A DNA stretch of 64,000 nucleotides, taken from Chryseobacterium sp. G0162 (GTDB lineage Bacteria; Bacteroidota; Bacteroidia; Flavobacteriales; Weeksellaceae). The position numbers and the translations under genes are program-made. Each line of letters begins with the position of its first letter. Positions within the stretch are counted from its first letter, which is position 1. A model generated the notes under the pieces. The model made no database searches, had not been told where the DNA came from, and saw nothing but the letters and a program-made list of their open reading frames with translations. The stretch lies in NCBI RefSeq assembly GCF_003815715.1, contig NZ_CP033922.1:3210001-3274000 (forward strand), read 5' to 3'. This document shows, piece after piece, positions 9,657 to 19,409 of this stretch.

Positions 9657-11309
9657 ATGATTTACACAGAAGCTTTTTTTGCACAAGGAAGTACTTTCCC
9701 TAATGATGATGAGGTAAACTTGATAGACAGTTATACCTTTGAACCTGTTATTTATAAAAAGACAAATGTAGGAGTGCCTGCTGCTGGAGACGGAGATGGT
9801 GCGGTTTTCCGTAAAAAAGGAAATGACTTTTATAAAAGACAATGGACCGGATATGTCAATGTCTTATGGTGGGGTATTCAAGGGCTTTCAGATCAGTTAA
9901 GAACAGACCGCCTCAATACAATTTTGCAGCTGGGCTATGATACCTTCTTTGGAAAAATGAACATTGGAATTTCCGGGGTACTCTTTCTTCAGAATAATCA
10001 AAGGGTATTATCTGACCAATGTAGGATAAAGCAGAATAAAAAGAACACCGAGATTTTTAATTGTGAAGAAAAAAAGAATATATCAATAAAAGGATTTTTC
10101 CTGGAAGGGTTTAAAGAGGATTATGATTATGATCAGGCGTCCAGTTCTAAAGCTGTAGGGATTTATTGCTATGGAACTCAGAACATCAACATCGAAAAAA
10201 ACCTGTTTAAAAACTTTACCTATGCCGGAGTTTCAGGTTTAAGAAATATGGTTAACCTTACCTTTAAACAGAACCGTGTTGAAAATGAATTCACAGAAGC
10301 CTGGGCTAAGATTGGGACCGGAAAAAAAGACAACGCCGGAATTGCTGTTGGCGGAAAAAATATAAGCGTTGTTCAGAACTATTTTGAAAATTCATCACAA
10401 GGAATGATCATTGCTGAAAATTCAAAATTTGTGATGATTTCTGATAATGATATCGAAAATACCATCCTGGAACACGGAATGTACCTGGATGCCGGAATTT
10501 CAAATATGACGGTATTGGGTAACAGAGTCCGCAATACAAAAGGAATCGGAATCAAAGTCCAGAATTATGATCAGGAGAAATACCCGGATTATGTCTGCCA
10601 TAATATTGTGATTTCAAATAATATCGTAGACAATGCAGGAACAGTAATTGATGAAGCGCTCGTTGCAACACTTGATCCTCTAAAGGATTATATTCCGGCA
10701 GGGGGAGACGGTATCCTTATTAACAATACCAATAAAGTAGCGCCTTATAAACTTATTGCCAGCAATGTGGTGGTCACTGGAAATGTAGTGAGAAATGCAA
10801 AGCAGCACGGAATTAATATCAGGCATGTTGAAGGTGGTGTTATTTCCAATAATGTCATCAGTGATATCGGGAATGTGGGACTTTATGTTTCTCATGCCAA
10901 AGGGGTGGATGTTTCCCATAACAATATTCAGACCTCCGGAGAAAATGGTATTCTGATTGAATCCAATAATAATCTTTTGAACGTATCCTTTAATATTGTT
11001 GAAAATCCGGGTATTAAAAACCAAGGAAATGAAGGCAGATTAGCAGGGATCAAGCTGGTGGAAGGAAATAATTATGAAATTGCCATCAGACACAACAAGA
11101 TCAGAGGAAACGGAATGATGACGTGGGGAATTTTCTCAGAAGGGGGAGTCGGGCAGTCTACTCATGAGATTGAAAATAATGTGGTCCTGAATTCGAAATA
11201 TATTGACTACAGGTTTGTTAATGGATCAACGAAATTGAGAATGCTGAGGGATAATTATAAATGTATCCTGAATTCACCGGGAGATACGTGGTTGGATCCA
11301 TGCTTATAA
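9657..11309 (+). CDS. Right-handed parallel beta-helix repeat protein without signal peptide
   Basis: A 550-aa protein. From about residue 140 it consists of repeating coils rich in asparagine, valine and isoleucine (NISVVQNYFENSSQGMIIAE, NMTVLGNRVRNTKGIGIKV, GGVISNNVISDIGNVGLYV), the pectate-lyase-like beta-helix pattern. The N-terminal 100 residues contain GDGDGAVFRKKGNDFYKRQW and VNVLWWGIQGLSDQ, which recall the neck regions of phage tailspikes. An in-frame stop at 9636 fixes the start, and no secretion signal or T9SS tail is visible. Activity (lyase, hydrolase or structural) cannot be told. TATTTTTG at 9604 may be its promoter box. Confidence 0.82.
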   Translation: MIYTEAFFAQGSTFPNDDEVNLIDSYTFEPVIYKKTNVGVPAAGDGDGAVFRKKGNDFYKRQWTGYVNVLWWGIQGLSDQLRTDRLNTILQLGYDTFFGKMNIGISGVLFLQNNQRVLSDQCRIKQNKKNTEIFNCEEKKNISIKGFFLEGFKEDYDYDQASSSKAVGIYCYGTQNINIEKNLFKNFTYAGVSGLRNMVNLTFKQNRVENEFTEAWAKIGTGKKDNAGIAVGGKNISVVQNYFENSSQGMIIAENSKFVMISDNDIENTILEHGMYLDAGISNMTVLGNRVRNTKGIGIKVQNYDQEKYPDYVCHNIVISNNIVDNAGTVIDEALVATLDPLKDYIPAGGDGILINNTNKVAPYKLIASNVVVTGNVVRNAKQHGINIRHVEGGVISNNVISDIGNVGLYVSHAKGVDVSHNNIQTSGENGILIESNNNLLNVSFNIVENPGIKNQGNEGRLAGIKLVEGNNYEIAIRHNKIRGNGMMTWGIFSEGGVGQSTHEIENNVVLNSKYIDYRFVNGSTKLRMLRDNYKCILNSPGDTWLDPCL

Positions 11310-11317
11310 TTAATACT

Positions 11318-11356
11318 AAAAGAGAGTGTTTCCGTTGAGAAATGCTCTCTTTTTAT
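11318..11356 (+). terminator. Rho-independent terminator of the beta-helix gene
   Basis: The stem AAAGAGAGTGTTTC/GAAATGCTCTCTTT, with two wobble pairs, is followed by T4. It lies 9 bp after the stop codon. Confidence 0.88.
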
Positions 11357-11451
11357 TTGAGTTTATTAAGGCGGCTTCGAATGAAAAAATAAAATTTATC
11401 TAGGTTTTATGGGGGTTTGATGCCCGTTTTCTTATTTTCAAAATCTAAAAG

Positions 11452-11483
11452 ATTGCTTTGTATTTCTTTTTCCCATAACTTTG
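11452..11483 (+). promoter_or_regulatory. Promoter of pyrG (TTG-N20-TAACTTTG)
   Basis: A TTG at 11453-11455 and TAACTTTG at 11476-11483 are separated by 20 bp, the Bacteroidota sigma-70 arrangement. The -7 box ends 15 bp before the ATG, so the leader would be only about ten bases long. Confidence 0.75.
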
Positions 11484-11498
11484 CACAAACCTAATCTA

Positions 11499-13109
11499 AT
11501 GAGTAAAAAGAATACAAAATACATCTTTGTGACAGGAGGTGTTACTTCATCTTTGGGAAAAGGAATCGTTTCTGCTTCTTTGGGACTATTGCTAAAATCA
11601 CGCGGTTTTAATGTAACGATCCAAAAACTTGATCCTTATATCAATATCGACCCGGGAACTTTGAATCCTTATGAACACGGAGAGTGTTATGTGACTGAAG
11701 ATGGTGCGGAGACGGATCTGGATTTAGGTCACTACGAGCGTTACCTTGATGCTCCTACATCCCAAAACAACAACGTTACTACAGGAAAAATCTACCAGAC
11801 TGTAATTGAAAAAGAAAGAAAAGGAGACTTCCTTGGAAAAACAGTACAGGTAATTCCTCATATTACTAACGAAATTAAACGTAGAATTAAAATCCTTTCT
11901 AAACAGAACTACGATATCATCATTACCGAGATCGGAGGAACAGTTGGGGATATTGAATCTTTACCTTACATTGAAACTGTTCGTCAGTTGAAGTGGGAAC
12001 TGGGAGAGAAAAATTCTATGGTGATTCACCTTACCCTATTGCCTTATCTGGCTTCCAGTGGAGAATTAAAAACAAAACCATCTCAGCATTCCGTTCGTCA
12101 GTTGATGGAAAGCGGAATTATGGCTGATGTATTGGTTTGCAGAACGGAACACAAAATTCCGAAAGACCAGAGAGCAAAACTGGCTCAGTTCTGTAACGTT
12201 CCATTAGAAAACGTTATCGAATGTAAAGACATGGAAACTATTTATGAGGTTCCTATGTATCTTCAGAAACAAAATTTTGATGATGTAGTCCTGAAAGAGC
12301 TGGATCTGAAAAGTGATAAAGATGCTGATCTGAAAGACTGGAAAACCTTTGTAAAAAAATTCCAGAATCCTAAGAAAACAGTTGAAATTGCATTAGTAGG
12401 AAAATACGTATCCCTTCAGGATTCTTATATTTCTATTGCTGAAGCGTTCAAACATGCAGGAGCAGACCTTGAAACTGAAGTAAAAGTAAGATGGGTATAC
12501 AGTGGAGATATTACAGAAGAAAATATCAAAGATACACTGAAAGGTGTGAACGGTATTCTTGTAGCTCCAGGTTTTGGAGACCGAGGAATTGAAGGAAAAG
12601 TTCTTACTGCGAAATACGCAAGAGAAAATAAAATTCCAATGTTGGGAATCTGTTTAGGGATGCAGATTATGACAATTGAATTTGCAAGAAATGTTTTAGG
12701 ACATACGAAGGCAAACTCAGTAGAATTTGATACAGCAACTCCGGATCCTGTAATTTCATTGATGGAAGAGCAGAAAAATGTAATCGATAAAGGAGGTACG
12801 ATGCGTCTTGGAGCTTGGAAATGTGCTTTGAAAAACGGATCTAAGCTATATGATATCTATGGAAGCAAGAATATTTCTGAAAGACACCGTCACCGTTATG
12901 AATTCAACAGTGATTATCTTCAGGAATTTGAAAAGAATGGTTTCTTAGCTACAGGAACAAACCCGGAAACAGGATTGGTAGAAGCGTTGGAATTACCAGG
13001 ACATCCATTCTATGTTGGGGTACAATATCACCCGGAATACAAGAGTACGGTAGCTACACCACACCCTTTATTCAGAGCTTTTATTAAAGCTTGTGAAACT
13101 TCTAAGTAA
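11499..13109 (+). CDS. pyrG: CTP synthase
   Basis: A 536-aa protein that makes CTP from UTP, ATP and glutamine. The frame opens at a TTG at 11481, but that codon lies inside the promoter box, so the ATG at 11499 (MSKKNTKYIF) is the start. The N-terminal synthetase domain begins FVTGGVTSSLGKGIVSAS, with EIGGTVGDIES near residue 145. The C-terminal glutamine amidotransferase domain has the nucleophile elbow LGICLGMQ and the His-Glu pair in QYHPEY. Length and motifs are normal. It is a single gene upstream of yidC with its own promoter. Confidence 0.98.
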   Translation: MSKKNTKYIFVTGGVTSSLGKGIVSASLGLLLKSRGFNVTIQKLDPYINIDPGTLNPYEHGECYVTEDGAETDLDLGHYERYLDAPTSQNNNVTTGKIYQTVIEKERKGDFLGKTVQVIPHITNEIKRRIKILSKQNYDIIITEIGGTVGDIESLPYIETVRQLKWELGEKNSMVIHLTLLPYLASSGELKTKPSQHSVRQLMESGIMADVLVCRTEHKIPKDQRAKLAQFCNVPLENVIECKDMETIYEVPMYLQKQNFDDVVLKELDLKSDKDADLKDWKTFVKKFQNPKKTVEIALVGKYVSLQDSYISIAEAFKHAGADLETEVKVRWVYSGDITEENIKDTLKGVNGILVAPGFGDRGIEGKVLTAKYARENKIPMLGICLGMQIMTIEFARNVLGHTKANSVEFDTATPDPVISLMEEQKNVIDKGGTMRLGAWKCALKNGSKLYDIYGSKNISERHRHRYEFNSDYLQEFEKNGFLATGTNPETGLVEALELPGHPFYVGVQYHPEYKSTVATPHPLFRAFIKACETSK

Positions 13110-13189
13110 GATATTTTAAGTTTGGGAAGAGTACAAGATTCACTCAAACTAAAACAAATAAGGTAATTTTTTACCATAAACGTCTATAG

Positions 13190-13227
13190 ATAAACTCAGG
13201 TTGATTTTTCTCAGCCTGAGTTTATTA
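13190..13227 (+). terminator. Probable terminator of pyrG
   Basis: An 11-bp perfect stem ATAAACTCAGG/CCTGAGTTTAT with a 14-base loop. The T tract after it is weak (TTAT). Confidence 0.6.
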
Positions 13228-13269
13228 TATACTAATGCATTATAGTATAGAGTTTTGATAAAAAAACAG

Positions 13270-13277
13270 TATTTTTG
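13270..13277 (+). promoter_or_regulatory. Putative -7 promoter box of yidC
   Basis: TATTTTTG fits TAnnTTTG and lies 87 bp before the yidC ATG. The closest upstream TTTG is only 12 bp away, so the -33 element is uncertain. Confidence 0.4.
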
Positions 13278-13364
13278 TCAGCTCAAATTGACCATAGATG
13301 GATAAGCTTTTTATATGCTTATAAGGTCCAATAAATAGGAAATTTTAATTATAACAAAAATAAA

Positions 13365-15158
13365 ATGCAACAAAACAACGGAATCGATAAGAAGCAGATG
13401 ATTAGTTTCGCGGTTTTATGCCTGATTCTCTTCGGTGCAATGTTCTATTTCCAGAACAAGCAGATGAAGGAAGAAGAGTTAAAAGCTCAGCAGCAGAAAA
13501 CGGAACAGGTGAAAAATGCCGTAAAACCAACTCAGGCCACCAATATCAATCCAAATGTAACTCCGAATGCGATTCAGACAGCTAATTTGTCTAACAAAGA
13601 ATTGAACATTGAATTCTCAAGCTTAGGAGGACAGGTTTCTAAAGTTCAGCTTTCAGAATATAAAGCATACAATAATAAAACGGATCAGGCTGACCTTCCG
13701 CTTTATCTTATCAATAAAAATAATTCAAACTACGGTTTCCAGTTTAAAGATAAAACAGGAAAGGTTATCAATACTAAAGATTTAGTTTTCTCACCTACTG
13801 TTAATGGAAATGCTGTAACAATGACAGCAAACTATAATGGAGCTGTAATCCAGTTTATTTATACTTTACTTCCTAAATATACTCTTGACTTTAAAGTAAG
13901 AACTCAAGGTCTTTCTGCAGTTACTTCTGATAACAAAGCAGACTTTATCTGGGATTATAATGTAAGAAACCTTGAAAAAGGTAGAGCTCAGGAGCAATCT
14001 CACTCAGAATTCTCTTATGCTTTCAATAATTATAAAGATTATGATTATGATGGAAGAACCACAATGGATGAGGAAAAAGAGACCCTTAACTGGATCGGAG
14101 TAAAACAGCAGTTCTTCTCTTCTGTTATCGAAGCTAAGAACGGATTTACTCAAAGTAAAGGGAATCAGGAGAATGTAGAAGAAGGAGAATATCTGAAGAA
14201 ATTCAACTATGAAGGTTTTGTTCAGATGACCGGAAGTGAGCTGAACCAGGATTTTACATGGTATTTTATGCCATTGGATCTGCCATTATTGAAATCTTAC
14301 GATAAAAACTTTGATGAAATTCTTCCGTTAGGTTGGTCTTTCATCGGAGCAATGAACCGTTATTTCTTTATGTGGTTATACGCCATTATTGCTGGCTGGG
14401 GATTATCAGCAGGTTGGGTAATTTTTGCAATGACAATCATTGTAAAATTGATTTTATCACCCATTATGTACAAACAGCACAAGTTGAGTGCTATGATGAA
14501 GGTGATTCGTCCGGAAATTGATGAGGTAAACGCTAAGTTCAAGGATGCAGACCCGATGAAGAAGCAGCAGGCTACGATGGAAGTATATAGAAAAGCGGGA
14601 GTAAATCAGATGGCAGGGTGTTTACCGGCATTGGTACAGATTCCGATCTTCTATGCGTTATTCCGTTTCTTCCCGAACTTTATTGATCTGAGAGGACAAG
14701 GGTTCTGGTTTGCAAAAGACTTAACGGCTTATGATGATTTGATTAAATTACCATTTAAAGTTCCATTCCTTGGAGATCACTTGAGTATATTTGCTTTGGC
14801 TTGTACAGTAGTTATCTTGATTTATACAGTAATGACTTCAGGAAACATGCAACAGCCGCAGCAGGAGGGAATGCCAAATATGAAAGTATTAATGTATATC
14901 TTCCCGATTACATTCTTATTCTTCCTGAACACTTCAGCATCAGGTCTTTCATGGTATTACTTTGTTTCGAATGCGATTAATATCCTGATCATTTTGGTGA
15001 TTAAGTATGTTATTCTGGATGAGAAAAAAATTCACGCTCAGATTCAGGCTAACAAGGAAAAACCGAAAACAGAAGGTAAATTCCAGAAGAAGATGAGAGA
15101 AATGATGGAGCAGGCTCAACAGCAGCAGCAAACTCAGGAAAAAAATAAAAAGAAATAA
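13365..15158 (+). CDS. yidC: Membrane protein insertase YidC
   Basis: A 597-aa protein that inserts and folds inner-membrane proteins, alone or with SecYEG. It has an N-terminal anchor helix (about 12-27) and a large periplasmic P1 domain containing NKELNIEFSSLGGQVSKVQL. The conserved five-helix insertase core covers about residues 340-550, including SPIMYKQHKLSAMMKVIRP and NQMAGCLPALVQIPIFYALF, and is followed by a lysine/glutamine-rich cytoplasmic tail typical of ribosome-contacting YidC proteins. The length is normal for Bacteroidota. It converges with rnhB. Confidence 0.98.
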   Translation: MQQNNGIDKKQMISFAVLCLILFGAMFYFQNKQMKEEELKAQQQKTEQVKNAVKPTQATNINPNVTPNAIQTANLSNKELNIEFSSLGGQVSKVQLSEYKAYNNKTDQADLPLYLINKNNSNYGFQFKDKTGKVINTKDLVFSPTVNGNAVTMTANYNGAVIQFIYTLLPKYTLDFKVRTQGLSAVTSDNKADFIWDYNVRNLEKGRAQEQSHSEFSYAFNNYKDYDYDGRTTMDEEKETLNWIGVKQQFFSSVIEAKNGFTQSKGNQENVEEGEYLKKFNYEGFVQMTGSELNQDFTWYFMPLDLPLLKSYDKNFDEILPLGWSFIGAMNRYFFMWLYAIIAGWGLSAGWVIFAMTIIVKLILSPIMYKQHKLSAMMKVIRPEIDEVNAKFKDADPMKKQQATMEVYRKAGVNQMAGCLPALVQIPIFYALFRFFPNFIDLRGQGFWFAKDLTAYDDLIKLPFKVPFLGDHLSIFALACTVVILIYTVMTSGNMQQPQQEGMPNMKVLMYIFPITFLFFLNTSASGLSWYYFVSNAINILIILVIKYVILDEKKIHAQIQANKEKPKTEGKFQKKMREMMEQAQQQQQTQEKNKKK

Positions 15159-15178
15159 TTGATTAAGTCAATATATCA

Positions 15179-15210
15179 AAAAAGAGAAGCAAACTGCTTC
15201 TCTTTTTTTG
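15179..15210 (+). terminator. Rho-independent terminator of yidC
   Basis: The stem AAAAGAGAAGC/GCTTCTCTTTT with a five-base AAACT loop is followed by a T7 run. It lies between the converging yidC and rnhB genes and could serve both strands. Confidence 0.9.
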
Positions 15211-15236
15211 TTTTGTATAGTTGTCAAAAGATTTTA

Positions 15237-15821
15237 TTAATCATATTTCAGTCTGAACGACTGTCTGTGATGGATTGTAGGTCCATGCTTGATAAGCGCT
15301 TCCTGGTGCTTTTTGGTAGCATATCCGAAATTGGTATTCCAACCATATTCAGGATATTCTTTATGGAGTTCAATCATTAATCTATCCCTGTAATTTTTCG
15401 CAAGAATAGACGCTGCAGCAATAGATAAAACTTTTGAATCTCCTTTAATGATACACTGATGGGGAATATAATTATAGGGATGGAATTTATTCCCATCTAC
15501 AAGAATAAGTTCCGGTGTTATGGTGAGTTGATCTAGTGCACGATGCATGGCATGAATACTTGCATTAAGGATATTATGTTCATCAATAAATGAAGGAGGA
15601 AGTTCTGCTATGGCATAATTTTTTACATTATCTTTAATATAGCTATCCAGGTCCATTCTGGTTTTAAAGGTCAGCTTTTTTGAATCATTAACCAGATTCT
15701 GTTTGAAATCATCATCTAAAATGACGGCTGCCGCAACTACCGGCCCACTTAAACAACCTCTTCCTACTTCATCACACCCTGCTTCGAGGTAATGGTCTGT
15801 CCATTTTTGTAATAATTCCAT
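15237..15821 (-). CDS. rnhB: Ribonuclease HII
   Basis: A 194-aa enzyme that cuts the RNA strand of RNA-DNA hybrids and removes misincorporated ribonucleotides. The diagnostic N-terminal motif is present (CDEVGRGCLSGPVVAAAVIL, with metal-binding Asp17 and Glu18), as are LVDGNKF and SIAAASILAKNYRD. It is a compact bacterial form with no extra domains. It is transcribed toward yidC, and its 5' side faces the long gap before the SusC gene. Confidence 0.97.
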   Translation of the reverse strand: MELLQKWTDHYLEAGCDEVGRGCLSGPVVAAAVILDDDFKQNLVNDSKKLTFKTRMDLDSYIKDNVKNYAIAELPPSFIDEHNILNASIHAMHRALDQLTITPELILVDGNKFHPYNYIPHQCIIKGDSKVLSIAAASILAKNYRDRLMIELHKEYPEYGWNTNFGYATKKHQEALIKHGPTIHHRQSFRLKYD

Positions 15822-16391
15822 GTTTTTATATGATATACAAGGTGTAAAATTAAAAAAAACGAATGTATTAGCTTTATATTTTGGAAGTTTTTATAAAAAC
15901 ATTCAGGGACAAGGAATATTGACTGTTGAGTGTAAATTCAAAAGCTGAATTTTATAGTGAATGCCGGAAAAATCAAGGATATTATAAAATATAAAACTGT
16001 TTTTTTGAAAGGAGTTTATTTATGCTTTTGTTATATTAATTTATTCATATTTTTCATCGAAATTGTAGACTGTTTTTCGTTGGTAGCTCGACGTTTTTGG
16101 TCTTTTTTGGGAGTGAAAAAAAAGTATGCACAACATTGCATGTGAGTGAATAATATGAAATTTATTCCAATGAAAGTGATTTATATTATTGTAAACCAAA
16201 GCGTTAATGCGGTGTAAGGCAAATGTATATATAGAAAATATCAATAATTGATACCATTGATGTATTCAAAAAAAAATATCGATTAATTTTTTTTGTTTTT
16301 GTTAAAAAGAGTTTTTTTAACTTAATTTAATAGTTTGTTGACTGTTTTTATTCTTGATTATTGAATAATTAATATTTTTTTTAAAAAATTC
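15822..16391. other. Long AT-rich gene-free stretch upstream of the SusC gene
   Basis: About 570 bp between rnhB and the SusC promoter. A 62-codon open frame at 15957-16145 has no recognisable protein features and I do not accept it. A small inverted repeat (GTTAAAAA/TTTTTAAC) lies near 16301-16321. No adjacent ECF sigma/anti-sigma or hybrid two-component gene explains SusC control. I see no RNA gene or riboswitch that I can name. Confidence 0.5.
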
Positions 16392-16422
16392 TTTGTGTTG
16401 TTAGGAAAGTTTTACAAATTTG
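16392..16422 (+). promoter_or_regulatory. Promoter of the SusC-SusD unit
   Basis: TTTG at 16392-16395 and CAAATTTG at 16415-16422 are 19 bp apart. The -7 box departs from TAnnTTTG in its first base. A second TTG at 16398-16400 gives a 14-bp spacing. The box ends 22 bp before the ATG. Confidence 0.6.
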
Positions 16423-16444
16423 TAGGGTACAAAATTAATTTGAT

Positions 16445-19405
16445 ATGAAGAAACTAACAACAGGTCTTCTTGTTTTAGTATTGACTTCTTCTATTGCGGT
16501 AGCAAATGCACAGCAAACGAAGGACACTATTAAGACAAAAGAAATCGAGGGCGTAGTAGTAACCGCTCTTGGTATTAAAAGAGAAAAAAAATCGCTGGGG
16601 TATGCTTCAGAAGAAGTAAAAGCAGCAGAATTAACCGGCGGAACTACTAATACAGGAAACGTAGCATCTCTTCTATCCGGGAAAGTAGCCGGGCTACAGG
16701 TAAATACAAACAACAACTTTGGTGGATCATCTAACCTTTTGATCAGAGGGTATAAATCCTTATCAGGAGGATCTCCACTTATTGTAATTGATGGTTCGCC
16801 TGTAAATAACACAACGGTTACCACAGGAGCTTCCTTTGACTATGGAAACTTCCTGTCTGATATTAACCAGGAAGATATCGAATCCATTAACGTTTTAAAA
16901 GGTGCTGCAGCATCAGCTCTTTATGGAGAAAGAGGTAGTGACGGGGTAATCCTGATTGTTACTAAAAGCGGAAAAGGAAATGACGATGGTAGCTGGGGAG
17001 TTACTTTAACTTCAGGAATAACAGCTGGATTTATTGATAAATCTACATTTCCTAAGTACCAAACAAAATATGGTGCAGGATATGTAAGTGACTCATGGAA
17101 TGAAGATCCTGGTCCAGGAGGTTATAACTATGCCAATTTTGTAGATGACGCATCTTATGGACCTAGATTTAATCCTAATCAATTAGTATATCAATGGGAT
17201 TACTATGATCCTTCTTCTCCTAATTTTGGGAAAGCAACGCCTTGGGTTGCGGCGAAAAATGGGCCAATCAAATTTTTTGAAACACCAGTAACTTATGTTA
17301 ACACAGTTACTATAGAGAAAGGAAATAAAACTTCAAATCTCTCTTTATCCTATTCCAATATGCTTTCTAATGGTTTAATGCCAAACTCAGAATTGAGAAA
17401 GAATACCATATCGGCTAGGTTTAACCATGACTTTACAGATAAATTACATGCTTCCGTTTTCACTACTTTAACGTTACAAGACACAAAAGGTAGAAATGAA
17501 ACAGGATATTCTGATAATATTATTTCAGGTTTCAGACAATGGTGGCAAACTAACGTAGATGTACTGGCATTAAAAAATGCTTATCAAAACAATGGGAACA
17601 GTAATTTCTCATGGAATAGATTGTCATCTGAAACAGCTACGCCTCAGTATTGGAATAACCCTTATTTCCAAAGATATCAAAACTATCAGTCTGATAGCAG
17701 AACCAGAATATTTAGCTATGCACAGTTAAAATATGATATTTCCAAGAATTTTGGAATCACAGGGAAGTTGTCCTATGATGATTTACAAATGGTTGTAGAG
17801 GAAAGAGTAATGAACGGATCTTTACCACAGGTATTTGGAGCATCAGGACTGAATGTAGGTTCCGGATATGCCAGAACTAATGTGAAAAACTCCGAATTAA
17901 ATTTCGATTTATTCTTCAACTATAAATTCAACATTACTGAAGATTTGAATGTGAGTGGAATTGCAGGGGGGAATGTTAGAAGAAATTTGATTGATAATGT
18001 ATATATGAGTACTGAAGGTGGGTTGTCAAAACCTGGATTGTTTGCAATCTCCAATTCAGTAAGAACCATACTTCCTCCGGATGAAAATTACTCAAAATGG
18101 GTAACATCAAGTTTTTATGCAACAGCATCTTTCGGCTATAAAAATTTCTTATTCGTAGATGCCACTTATCGTCGCGATCAGTCTTCAAACCTGCCTAAGG
18201 CAAATAACAGCTATGGTTACCCATCTGTAACAGGAGCTGTAGTACTTTCTGAATTAGTAAAAGAACCATGGTTAAGCTTCTGGAAAGTAAGAGCCAACTA
18301 TGCTGAAGTAGGATCTTCTACGGATAATTATAGACTGGTTAATACATTTAAAGCTAGAGGTGAAGGGTTATTTGATCAGCCATCTTTCCTTGCCAATCCG
18401 AATTTGAAGCCACAAAGATCAAAAGAAACCGAATTTGGTATGGAGGCACAGTTCTTCAAAAACAGGTTAGGATTTGATGTGGCAATTTATAAAACAAAAA
18501 CATTCGATCAGATCATCAACTTACCAGTATCTCCAGCTACAGGATATAGAACATTCCTTGTAAATGCTGGACAAATTGATAATAAAGGGGTTGAAGTACA
18601 ATTAAATGGTGTACCATTTAAATCAGATAACTTTACATGGGAGGTTAATGTTAATTGGTCTAAGAATGAAAACAAAGTAATTGCATTGAATGGAAATTCC
18701 CAAAACTACCTATTGGCAAGATATCAAAATGGAGTGACCCTTAATGCTAGAGTAGGAGAAGCTTTTGGAGCACTTGTAGGATCAGATTATCTTTACGATG
18801 CTAATGGACAAAAGATTGTAAGTGCAACAAACGGAAGATATTTGAAAAATGAAAATCAAATTATCGGAAATGTTACACCAGACTGGGTAGGAGGTGTAAG
18901 AAACAGTTTCCGTTATAAAGATTTTTCATTTAGCTTCCTGATTGATGTTAAACAAGGTGGAGATGTTTTCTCTCCGGATATGGGATATGGGATCGCAACC
19001 GGGCTTTATGTAGAAACAGCAGATTATAGAGAAAGCGGAGTGGTGAATCCTGGTGTGAATCCAAATGGAAACGTAAATACTACCCCTACAGCTCAACCTA
19101 ATATCGGAGGACGTGTAGATGGGTATAACGCAATGCCAAATAAGAGATTTGTATATGACGCTTCTTATGTGAAATTAAGAGAAGCTAGTATCGGATATAA
19201 TTTACCAAAGTCAGTTTTAGCCAATACAGGTATCAGAGATGCAAAAATTTCTATTGTAGGAAGAAACCTTTGGATTATTCATAAAAATTTACCTTATGCA
19301 GATCCGGAAACGGGAACTGGTAACGGATTGGCTGCTAAAGGACAGTCGATTGGATCGCTGCCAACAACTCGTGATATTGGTATTGATGTAACTTTAAAAT
19401 TCTAA
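16445..19405 (+). CDS. SusC/RagA-type TonB-dependent outer-membrane transporter
   Basis: A 986-aa outer-membrane protein that, with its SusD partner, imports a large nutrient using TonB energy. It has a signal peptide (cleaved near VANA, residue 22). EIEGVVVTALGIKREKKSLG follows almost at once, then the plug domain (about 45-180, with SLLSGKVAGLQV, LIRGYKSLSGGSPLIVIDG and GAAASALYGERGSDGVILI), and a 22-strand barrel ending ITVTLKF-like (DIGIDVTLKF). The carboxypeptidase-regulatory-like domain that many SusC proteins carry after the signal is absent. The substrate is unknown because no glycosidase or protease gene accompanies the pair. Confidence 0.96.
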   Translation: MKKLTTGLLVLVLTSSIAVANAQQTKDTIKTKEIEGVVVTALGIKREKKSLGYASEEVKAAELTGGTTNTGNVASLLSGKVAGLQVNTNNNFGGSSNLLIRGYKSLSGGSPLIVIDGSPVNNTTVTTGASFDYGNFLSDINQEDIESINVLKGAAASALYGERGSDGVILIVTKSGKGNDDGSWGVTLTSGITAGFIDKSTFPKYQTKYGAGYVSDSWNEDPGPGGYNYANFVDDASYGPRFNPNQLVYQWDYYDPSSPNFGKATPWVAAKNGPIKFFETPVTYVNTVTIEKGNKTSNLSLSYSNMLSNGLMPNSELRKNTISARFNHDFTDKLHASVFTTLTLQDTKGRNETGYSDNIISGFRQWWQTNVDVLALKNAYQNNGNSNFSWNRLSSETATPQYWNNPYFQRYQNYQSDSRTRIFSYAQLKYDISKNFGITGKLSYDDLQMVVEERVMNGSLPQVFGASGLNVGSGYARTNVKNSELNFDLFFNYKFNITEDLNVSGIAGGNVRRNLIDNVYMSTEGGLSKPGLFAISNSVRTILPPDENYSKWVTSSFYATASFGYKNFLFVDATYRRDQSSNLPKANNSYGYPSVTGAVVLSELVKEPWLSFWKVRANYAEVGSSTDNYRLVNTFKARGEGLFDQPSFLANPNLKPQRSKETEFGMEAQFFKNRLGFDVAIYKTKTFDQIINLPVSPATGYRTFLVNAGQIDNKGVEVQLNGVPFKSDNFTWEVNVNWSKNENKVIALNGNSQNYLLARYQNGVTLNARVGEAFGALVGSDYLYDANGQKIVSATNGRYLKNENQIIGNVTPDWVGGVRNSFRYKDFSFSFLIDVKQGGDVFSPDMGYGIATGLYVETADYRESGVVNPGVNPNGNVNTTPTAQPNIGGRVDGYNAMPNKRFVYDASYVKLREASIGYNLPKSVLANTGIRDAKISIVGRNLWIIHKNLPYADPETGTGNGLAAKGQSIGSLPTTRDIGIDVTLKF

Positions 19406-19409
19406 AAAA

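Noticed and set aside
15957..16145. A 62-codon plus-strand open frame in the gap before the SusC gene
   Set aside because: It lies in very AT-rich DNA, has no export signal or motif, and has no promoter box or terminator. It is most likely chance.
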